10,240 bases of DNA, taken from NCBI GenBank assembly GCA_016927155.1, contig JAFGNE010000078.1:1-10240 (forward strand). Direction: 5' to 3'. Positions within the stretch are counted from its first letter, which is position 1, and every line of letters begins with the position of its first letter. Shown here piece after piece: positions 1-4,922 of the stretch. The notes under the pieces were generated by a model that saw nothing but the letters and a program-made list of their open reading frames with translations, was not told where the DNA came from and did no database searches. A program made the translations under genes and the position numbers. This DNA is from Candidatus Peregrinibacteria bacterium. GTDB lineage: Bacteria; Patescibacteriota; Gracilibacteria; UM-FILTER-43-11.

Positions 1-486
1 ATCCTTATTTATCTTTTTGGGCTCACCCTGCTTTTCACCTTTGCCTGGCACATGCTTTTCAGGTGGATCCTGCAAAGGGCTTCCGAGCGTGAAATCGGGG
101 TCATGCGGACGCTTGTGATTGGCGCCAACCGCCCCGCGCACGACATCGTGAAGCTCCTCATCACCCAAAAATCCCATATCAAGCCCGTGGCCATCATCGA
201 TCCTTTTGGCGCCGGCAAATCCGCTATCGCGGGAGTGCCTGTGGTTGGCAAGATGAATTTGTTCGAAAAAACAGTCGCCGACCATGAAATCGATATCATC
301 CTGCAGGTGGACCACATCGAGCAGACCCTGAACATCATCAATTACGCCCTGCAAAACAACATCAAATACATGATGCCGCCGGAACTTCTCGGTGTGTTCC
401 AGGGCCACCAGGCCGTGGAGGAAGTGGAAGGCGTGCCGTTCTTAAAAGTCCACCGCGAAAAAAAATGGTGGCATTCTATCTGGTAG
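1..486 (+). CDS. Partial membrane protein resembling the N-terminal half of a polyprenyl glycosylphosphotransferase (lacks catalytic domain)
   Basis: The frame is open from the first base of the window, so the true start lies upstream; 161 codons are visible. The first 25 or so residues are strongly hydrophobic and look like the last membrane helix of a multi-pass N-terminal domain. A Rossmann-like domain follows, beginning at MRTLVIGANRPA and including KPVAIIDPFGAG and GVPVVGK. This matches the CoA-binding-like domain that precedes the catalytic part of WcaJ/PglC-type initiating sugar-phosphate transferases. In those enzymes a GVPLL-like segment leads into the KRxFD start of the transferase domain. 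Here the chain reaches GVPFLKV and ends a few residues later in KWWHSIW at a TAG stop. The visible protein therefore has no transferase core. It could be a truncated remnant or a genuine stand-alone regulatory or sugar-nucleotide-binding protein. The neighbouring pyrophosphorylase gene supports a link to surface glycans. The family match is by eye. Confidence 0.7.
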   Translation: MLIYLFGLTLLFTFAWHMLFRWILQRASEREIGVMRTLVIGANRPAHDIVKLLITQKSHIKPVAIIDPFGAGKSAIAGVPVVGKMNLFEKTVADHEIDIILQVDHIEQTLNIINYALQNNIKYMMPPELLGVFQGHQAVEEVEGVPFLKVHREKKWWHSIW

Positions 487-522
487 GATTATTGCGACTA
501 TTGGGACTTTTACGACTATTAC
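487..522 (+). repeat. Four tandem 9-base repeats, left arm of an inverted pair
   Basis: Four consecutive 9-base units begin immediately after the TAG stop of the upstream gene: GATTATTGC, GACTATTGG, GACTTTTAC and GACTATTAC. The consensus is GACTATTNN, with variation mostly in the last two bases. The array ends in GA followed by an A-run, which forms the loop region before the opposing array at 544-579. The 9-base period keeps the reading frame. Confidence 0.9.
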
Positions 523-543
523 GAAAAAAATCCTGAATTCATC

Positions 544-579
544 CCAATAGTCCCCATAGTCGTAATAGTCCTAATAGTC
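544..579 (-). repeat. Four tandem 9-base repeats in the opposite orientation, right arm of the inverted pair
   Basis: Four units read CCAATAGTC, CCCATAGTC, GTAATAGTC and CTAATAGTC on the plus strand. They are the reverse complement of the GACTATTNN unit found at 487-522. Paired with the left array they could form a long imperfect hairpin in which the GACTATT cores pair and the last two positions of each unit often do not. The loop would be about 21 bases (523-543). The array ends only 6 bases before the ATG at 586, so it occupies the place where a ribosome binding site would lie. There is no T-run after it, so it is not a standard intrinsic terminator in the plus direction. Confidence 0.9.
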
Positions 580-585
580 TTAAAA

Positions 586-1530
586 ATGAAATGTATAATA
601 TTGGCCGGCGGGTTTGCCACAAGGCTTTGGCCGCTGACCGAAAATAAGGCGAAACCCTTGCTTCACCTGAAAGACAGGCCGCTCATTTCGCACATCGTGG
701 AAAAACTGCCCGCCGATCTCCCCATCATCATTTCCACCAACGCGGTTTTTGAAAAAGAATTTCTGGAATGGAAAAAAGCGTATCCGGAGCGGCCCATTGA
801 AATTTTTGTGGAAGACAGCGCTTCCGATGATTTCAAGAAAGGCGCGCTGGGGGCCGTGGCCCACGTCATCGGGCAAAAATTGATTAACGAAAACCTGATG
901 CTGATCGCCGGAGACAATTACTTCGGCTTTGACATGCGAAAATTCATCGGCGCTTACAAAGGCAATCCCCTGCTGGCGGCCTATGATATTAAGGATCTGG
1001 ACGGGGCGCGCAAGTTCGGCGTTGTGGTGAAGCGCGAGGGCAAAGTGATCGGCTTCCAGGAAAAGCCGGAAAATCCAAAAAGCACGCTGGTTTCCACCGG
1101 CTGTTATATCTTCCCCGCTAAAAACCTGGCGGATATTGTGGAATACGCCAAAGAGAAAAAAGACAATTTAGGCGGCATTTTTGAATATTTGCTATCGAAA
1201 AAAGAAACCATTGATGTTTTTGCCTTCGAAGAACCCTGGTACGACATCGGTTCCTTCAACGCCTACCTGATGGCCACCAAGGCCCTTCTGGGGAACGAAG
1301 TGATCGAAAGGGAAGGGGTAAAAAAAGAGGGAAAAAACCATCTGGCAGGCGTGTACCTGGGAGAAAACGCGGTTATCCGGGATTCCGTGCTGGAGAACGT
1401 GATCGCGCTCAAAAATTCCGTCATCGAAAACTGCGTGCTCCGCGACTGCGTGGTGGACGGGAACTGCCAGCTTAAAAACCTCGATTTAAGCCACAAGATG
1501 GTCCGCCAGGGCAGCCGGATTGGGAAATAA
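586..1530 (+). CDS. Sugar-nucleotide pyrophosphorylase (NDP-sugar nucleotidyltransferase, RmlA/mannose-1-phosphate guanylyltransferase-like)
   Basis: This 314-residue protein carries the nucleotidyltransferase signature near its N-terminus: LAGGFATRLWPLT at residues 6-18, followed by KPLL. The enzyme joins a sugar 1-phosphate to an NTP, releasing pyrophosphate and an activated sugar for polysaccharide synthesis in the cytosol. Asp110 in AGDNYFG is the likely metal ligand. FQEKPENPKS and WYDIGS (Asp220) match further conserved sugar- and metal-binding segments. After about residue 250 the repeated pattern of Val/Ile, Asn and Asp residues (AVIRDSVLENVIALKNSVIENCV) looks like a short left-handed beta-helix, as in the longer members of the family. 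The start is fixed by LAGG at residue 6, and no in-frame start codon exists between this ATG and the TAG at 484. There is no Shine-Dalgarno site because the 9-base repeat array runs to 6 bases before the ATG. Which sugar and nucleotide are used cannot be told from the sequence. Confidence 0.9.
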   Translation: MKCIILAGGFATRLWPLTENKAKPLLHLKDRPLISHIVEKLPADLPIIISTNAVFEKEFLEWKKAYPERPIEIFVEDSASDDFKKGALGAVAHVIGQKLINENLMLIAGDNYFGFDMRKFIGAYKGNPLLAAYDIKDLDGARKFGVVVKREGKVIGFQEKPENPKSTLVSTGCYIFPAKNLADIVEYAKEKKDNLGGIFEYLLSKKETIDVFAFEEPWYDIGSFNAYLMATKALLGNEVIEREGVKKEGKNHLAGVYLGENAVIRDSVLENVIALKNSVIENCVLRDCVVDGNCQLKNLDLSHKMVRQGSRIGK

Positions 1531-1539
1531 GGAATAACA

Positions 1540-1568
1540 TTGCCACTAAAGTGCTTTTCGTATAGACT
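1540..1568 (+). promoter_or_regulatory. Candidate promoter for secD
   Basis: TTGCCA (1540-1545) is one base from the -35 consensus. TAGACT (1563-1568) lies 17 bases downstream as a weak -10; TATAGA at 1561-1566 is an alternative with 15-base spacing. It sits in the 67-base gap before secD. This is pattern matching only. Confidence 0.4.
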
Positions 1569-1597
1569 ATCGGCGTTGGTTTTTTAACTCTGCAACT

Positions 1598-3661
1598 ATG
1601 TTTACCCGTCAGACGAAACTCATTCTAGCCATCATTGTAGGCACCCTTTTTATGGGCCTTGTGGCCCTGCCCGGTTCCGTCAAATCCAAATACCCCGACA
1701 TGTGGGGTTTTAACTGGATAAAAAGCCAAAAAGTAACGCTCGGCCTGGATCTGCAGGGCGGCACCCAGCTGGATTACCGCATCGACCTGCGGAGCGCCAA
1801 CCAGAGAAATGAAGACAATGACACGTCGAATGACGTGAGGATACAGGACGTTATCCAGGGGGTGCTAAGCACCATTGAACGCCGTGTAAATAACCTCGGC
1901 GTCTCCGAGCCTCAAATTTACACCAGTACCGTGGCGGGCGAAGAGCACATTATTGTGGAACTGGCCGGCATCAAGGATATTGAGGAAGCCAAAAAAGTGG
2001 TCGGCAAAACCATCCAGCTGGAATTCAAAGAACAGAAAACCGAAATGGATCCTGATGAAAAAGGCGCCATCCAAAAAGAAGCCGAAGGCGTTTTGGCCGA
2101 AGCGTTAAAACCCGGGACGGATTTCCGCTCCCTCGGCACCGGAAAAGTGACGGCGGATAAAAAAATCGATTTCCGCGCTGATCAGAAAAGTTTTGTTTCC
2201 AGCCTTCCCGCCCACCTGAAAGACGTGCTCCCCAAGATGAAAGCGGGGCAGGTGTGGGATAAGCTGCTCGAAGGCAGCGGCGAATATATAGTGGACTCGG
2301 AAGGCCAGCTTTCGGAAAAACAATCTCTCCGGATTCTCCAGCTGGTTTCCCTGGAAATGGCCGAAAAAGAACTGGGTGACGCGGACCAAAAGATCAAGGC
2401 GAGTCATATTTTAATCAGTTATAAGGGCGCGGAAAGGGCGAAGGATACGGTTGCGCGGGTTCAGGAGGAAGCGAAAACCTTTGCCGAAAAACTTTTGGCT
2501 GATCTCAAAGCGGATCCGGGCAAATTCGAAGACCTGGCTAAAACGTATTCGGATGACTCTTCCGGAGCGGACGGAGGTGACCTTGGCGAATTCGGCAAAG
2601 GGCAGATGGTGGAACCTTTTGAAAATGCCGCTTTTGCCTTAAAAACCGGCGAAATCTCGGATGTGGTGGAAAGCCCGTTCGGCTATCATATCATCAAGGC
2701 CGCCCGGGGGTTGCCGGAGGAAACAACGGTGGAAGAAGAACAATTCACTTACAATGAGATCGTGCTGGACACCACGCCGGACCCCTGGAAACCCACAGGG
2801 CTGGATGGGTCCCATTTTAAATACGCTTCAGTCACCTACACTCAGCTGGGCGCGCCGCAGGTTTCTATCCAGTTCGATTCGGCCGGCGGCGACTTGTTTG
2901 AAAGCATCACGGAAAGGCTGGTGGGCAAACCTCTGGCCATCTTTGTGGGCGGCGAACTGATTTCCGCCCCGCGTGTGCAGGAAAAAATTTCGGGAGGCAG
3001 TGCCGTAATCACCGGTAATTACAACATGCAGACGGCCCTGAAATTGGCCAACGACCTGAATACCGGCGCCATTGACGCCCCCATTATTTTAAGCGGCCAG
3101 AACACCATTTCCGCGACACTTGGCGAAAACGCCCTGCGTGTTTCGCTCTTCGCCGGGATTGTGGGCCTGATTGTCCTCGCGCTTTTCATGGTCCTTTATT
3201 ACCGCGCCCTTGGCTTTTTCGCGGTCCTCGCCCTCATGATTTATTCCGTCATTATCCTGTTCATCCTCGAAACTATGCCTATTGTCATGACGCTCGCGGG
3301 CGTTGCCGGCATTATCCTTTCTATCGGCATGGCGGTGGACGCGAATATCCTGATTTTCGAACGCACTAAAGAAGAGCTGAGGGAGGGCAAAAACTTCATG
3401 GCGGCCCTGACCGCCGGCTTTGAACGCGCATGGCTTTCCATCCGCGATTCCAACGCCTCGTCGCTGATCACCTGCGCGATCCTTTATTTCTTCGGCAATT
3501 CCATCGTCCGCGGGTTCGCTCTCACGCTTTCGATCGGTATCCTTGTTTCCATGTTCACGGCCATCACGATCACCCGCACCTTCCTCCATGGCATCACGGG
3601 GACCTGGCTTTCCAGGAACATGTTCCTGCTGGGAGCGAAAAAACCGAATGATGGAAATTGA
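1598..3661 (+). CDS. secD: Protein translocase subunit SecD with an embedded parvulin-type (PpiC) peptidyl-prolyl isomerase domain
   Basis: This is a 687-residue membrane protein of the Sec export machinery, which uses the proton gradient to help pull proteins across the membrane. An N-terminal membrane helix (about residues 8-25) is followed by the SecD motif GLDLQGGTQL from residue 49 and the first part of the P1 domain, to about LEFKEQ at 142-146. About 230 extra residues follow: a charged helical stretch, then a clear parvulin domain at about 266-368. Its hallmarks are IKASHILI, FEDLAKTYSDD, GGDLGEFGKGQMV, PFENAAFALKTGEIS and SPFGYHIIK. SecD sequence then resumes (KPLAIFVGGELISAP, GNYNMQTALKLANDL, NTGAIDAPI), followed by five C-terminal membrane helices from about 514, including AVDANILIFERTKEE. 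Without the insert the length would be about 460, near the usual size for SecD. The insert should face outside with P1. No secF follows; the next gene is an RNase H that overlaps the 3' end. Confidence 0.93.
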   Translation: MFTRQTKLILAIIVGTLFMGLVALPGSVKSKYPDMWGFNWIKSQKVTLGLDLQGGTQLDYRIDLRSANQRNEDNDTSNDVRIQDVIQGVLSTIERRVNNLGVSEPQIYTSTVAGEEHIIVELAGIKDIEEAKKVVGKTIQLEFKEQKTEMDPDEKGAIQKEAEGVLAEALKPGTDFRSLGTGKVTADKKIDFRADQKSFVSSLPAHLKDVLPKMKAGQVWDKLLEGSGEYIVDSEGQLSEKQSLRILQLVSLEMAEKELGDADQKIKASHILISYKGAERAKDTVARVQEEAKTFAEKLLADLKADPGKFEDLAKTYSDDSSGADGGDLGEFGKGQMVEPFENAAFALKTGEISDVVESPFGYHIIKAARGLPEETTVEEEQFTYNEIVLDTTPDPWKPTGLDGSHFKYASVTYTQLGAPQVSIQFDSAGGDLFESITERLVGKPLAIFVGGELISAPRVQEKISGGSAVITGNYNMQTALKLANDLNTGAIDAPIILSGQNTISATLGENALRVSLFAGIVGLIVLALFMVLYYRALGFFAVLALMIYSVIILFILETMPIVMTLAGVAGIILSIGMAVDANILIFERTKEELREGKNFMAALTAGFERAWLSIRDSNASSLITCAILYFFGNSIVRGFALTLSIGILVSMFTAITITRTFLHGITGTWLSRNMFLLGAKKPNDGN

Positions 3662-4055
3662 AATTTACGTCGATGGCGGCGCGCGCGGCAACCCCGGCCC
3701 TGCCGGCGGCGGTTTCGCGGTTTATACGAACGGCAAATTAGCGATCAAAGGTTCTGTCTTTTTTGGCGAAATGACGAACAACCAGGCGGAGTACTTGGCC
3801 TTGCGCGAAGCCCTACGGAAAACCTACGCCCATTACCCCGAAGCCAAGGTGCGCTGTTTGATGGATAGCAAGCTTGTGGTGGAGCAAATGGCCGGCAACT
3901 ACAAGGTGAAAAGCCCCAACATCAAAACACTGCACGCCGAAGTGCGCCGCATCGCGGACCAGTTCCCCTTATTCCGGATCTTCCACATCCCGCGCGAACA
4001 GAACAGGCTGGCGGATCGATTGGCCAACGAAGCGATGGACCGGGGTGAAAAATAA
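3648..4055 (+). CDS. rnhA: Ribonuclease HI
   Basis: RNase HI cuts the RNA strand of RNA-DNA hybrids, removing R-loops and primer RNA in the cytosol. Numbering from the second of two adjacent ATGs (3651) gives 134 residues. The four catalytic acids are all present: Asp8 in YVDGGARGNPGP, Glu47 in NNQAEYLALREAL, Asp72 in LMDSKLVVEQM and Asp122 in NRLADRLANEA, with His112 in HIPREQ. The segment after the third acid (GNYKVKSPNIK) and the short length resemble the compact RNase HI type without the basic protrusion of the E. coli enzyme. Tandem ATGs at 3648 and 3651 both fit. The in-frame ATG at 3543 would add residues with no family resemblance that are encoded inside secD. The gene overlaps secD by 11-14 bases, suggesting translational coupling. 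GGGAG at 3631-3635 is the only purine-rich site upstream, and it is rather far away. Confidence 0.92.
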   Translation: MMEIEIYVDGGARGNPGPAGGGFAVYTNGKLAIKGSVFFGEMTNNQAEYLALREALRKTYAHYPEAKVRCLMDSKLVVEQMAGNYKVKSPNIKTLHAEVRRIADQFPLFRIFHIPREQNRLADRLANEAMDRGEK

Positions 4056-4058
4056 AAT

Positions 4059-4382
4059 TTAAGAATACTGTCCGATCACTTCCAGAAGCTGCTCTTTGTT
4101 GTGCACGCCCACCAATTCGCCCACCAGCTGGCCGTCCTTGAATATCTTGAGCGCGGGGATGCTCATGATGCCATATTGAGCGGCCAGTTCGTTGTTTTCG
4201 TCCACGTTCACCTTGGCGATGACGGCCTTGCCGCCGACTTCATCGGATAATTCATCCAAAATCGGCCCCTGCATCATGCACGGCCCGCACCATGGCGCCC
4301 AAAAATCGACCAAGACAGGGATGCCGGTAACGCCCAAAACCTCTTTTCCAAACGTATCCTTATCGGTATTGATAACAGCCAT
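4059..4382 (-). CDS. trxA: Thioredoxin
   Basis: This is a 107-residue cytosolic thiol-disulfide oxidoreductase of standard length. The active site WCGPC is at residues 31-35, with the redox cysteines at 32 and 35. The buried Asp26 and Lys57 of classical thioredoxins are present, as is the cis-proline at 76 in SIPAL. The residues after the active site are MMQGP, where the classical enzyme has KMIAP, so the helix is slightly altered. The gene points toward rnhA, with only 3 bases between the two stop codons, and it lies behind the HU gene and its terminator. A good candidate promoter sits directly upstream, so it is probably transcribed on its own. The leader has no Shine-Dalgarno site. Confidence 0.96.
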   Translation of the reverse strand: MAVINTDKDTFGKEVLGVTGIPVLVDFWAPWCGPCMMQGPILDELSDEVGGKAVIAKVNVDENNELAAQYGIMSIPALKIFKDGQLVGELVGVHNKEQLLEVIGQYS

Positions 4383-4407
4383 AATATTTTTGTTAAATTA
4401 CTTTCCG

Positions 4408-4435
4408 ATAATACCAAATCCAAAAACGCTGGCAA
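4408..4435 (-). promoter_or_regulatory. Candidate promoter for thioredoxin
   Basis: On the minus strand TTGCCA (4435-4430, one mismatch to the -35 consensus) is followed after 16 bases by TATTAT (4413-4408, one mismatch to the -10 consensus). The predicted transcript start near 4401 would leave a leader of about 20 bases. The -35 lies immediately beyond the T-run of the HU terminator. Confidence 0.6.
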
Positions 4436-4436
4436 C

Positions 4437-4470
4437 AAAAAAACCCCCGGACGCTTGGCCCAAGGGGTTT
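4437..4470 (-). terminator. Rho-independent terminator of the HU gene
   Basis: Read on the minus strand, AAACCCC (4470-4464) pairs with GGGGTTT further along, enclosing a smaller self-complementary CTTGGGCCAAG segment. The second arm runs straight into a run of seven Ts (4443-4437). It begins 15 bases beyond the HU stop codon, the expected place for an intrinsic terminator. Confidence 0.8.
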
Positions 4471-4484
4471 GAAGGCGGAAAAAA

Positions 4485-4760
4485 TCAGCGGACGGCGTCT
4501 TTCAGCGACTTGCCGGCCTTGAAAGCGGGGATATTCATCGGGGGGATCTTGATGCGCTGCGTGGGATGGCGGGGGTTAACGCCCGTGCGGGCGGCGCGCT
4601 TGGAAAGGCGGAAAGTGCCGAAACCGGTCAGGGTAACATTTTTGCCTTTTTTAAGTTCTTTGGTAATCACGTCCGTCAGGGCCTCGATGGCTTCGCCGGC
4701 CGTTTTCTTGCTGACACCGACAGCGGCGGCAACAGCGGCAATGAGTTCTTGTTTCGACAT
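4485..4760 (-). CDS. HU-family DNA-binding protein
   Basis: This is a 91-residue histone-like protein of typical length for the HU/IHF family, which binds and bends DNA as a dimer and compacts the nucleoid. The N-terminal helices (SKQELIAAVAAAVGVSKKTAGEAIEAL) are followed by the family signature GFGTFRLSKRAARTGVNP. The DNA-gripping arm comes next, with the NP pair that normally carries the intercalating proline, and then IPAFKAGKSLKDAV at the C-terminus. The arm tip reads RHPTQRIKI where many HU proteins have QTGEEIKI, so it is more basic than usual. The gene is divergent from topA, another topology gene, and ends in its own terminator. HU and IHF subunits cannot be told apart from this sequence alone, so no symbol is assigned. 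Confidence 0.95.
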   Translation of the reverse strand: MSKQELIAAVAAAVGVSKKTAGEAIEALTDVITKELKKGKNVTLTGFGTFRLSKRAARTGVNPRHPTQRIKIPPMNIPAFKAGKSLKDAVR

Positions 4761-4795
4761 AAGAAAAAGGATTTAGGATGTAAAAACGCTAACCA

Positions 4796-4824
4796 AGTAT
4801 AACTACGGCATTTGGCTTCCGCAA
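4796..4824 (-). promoter_or_regulatory. Candidate promoter for the HU gene
   Basis: On the minus strand TATACT (4801-4796) is a strong -10 candidate. Exactly 17 bases upstream lies TTGCGG (4824-4819), which keeps only the TTG of the -35 consensus. The expected transcript start is near 4789, giving a leader of about 30 bases. Confidence 0.5.
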
Positions 4825-4866
4825 GAGTTTTTTCACCCTATTCTCACTATATAAGGAAAGAAAAGT

Positions 4867-4894
4867 TTGCCTTTTGGTTTTTTCCCTGTAAGAT
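4867..4894 (+). promoter_or_regulatory. Weak candidate promoter for topA
   Basis: TTGCCT (4867-4872) and TAAGAT (4889-4894) are 16 bases apart, each with four of six consensus bases, and lie about 30 bases before the topA start. A second possible -10, TATAAG at 4850-4855, has no good -35. The 162-base gap between HU and topA must hold promoters for both genes. Confidence 0.3.
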
Positions 4895-4922
4895 TTTGTA
4901 ACGAAACTAACCTTTCCGAAAC

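Noticed and set aside
487..579. The repeat arrays as a CRISPR
   Set aside because: The units are 9 bases, directly adjacent and without spacers, and the array reverses orientation midway.
3543..3647. Upstream in-frame ATG that would extend RNase HI by 35 residues
   Set aside because: The extra residues lie inside secD, have no RNase H similarity, and the family normally begins a few residues before YVDGG, which fits 3648 or 3651.
3659..3661. UGA recoded as glycine (as in Gracilibacteria/Absconditabacteria)
   Set aside because: SecD ends naturally at this TGA, HU also ends at TGA at the normal length, and no gene has an internal in-frame TGA.
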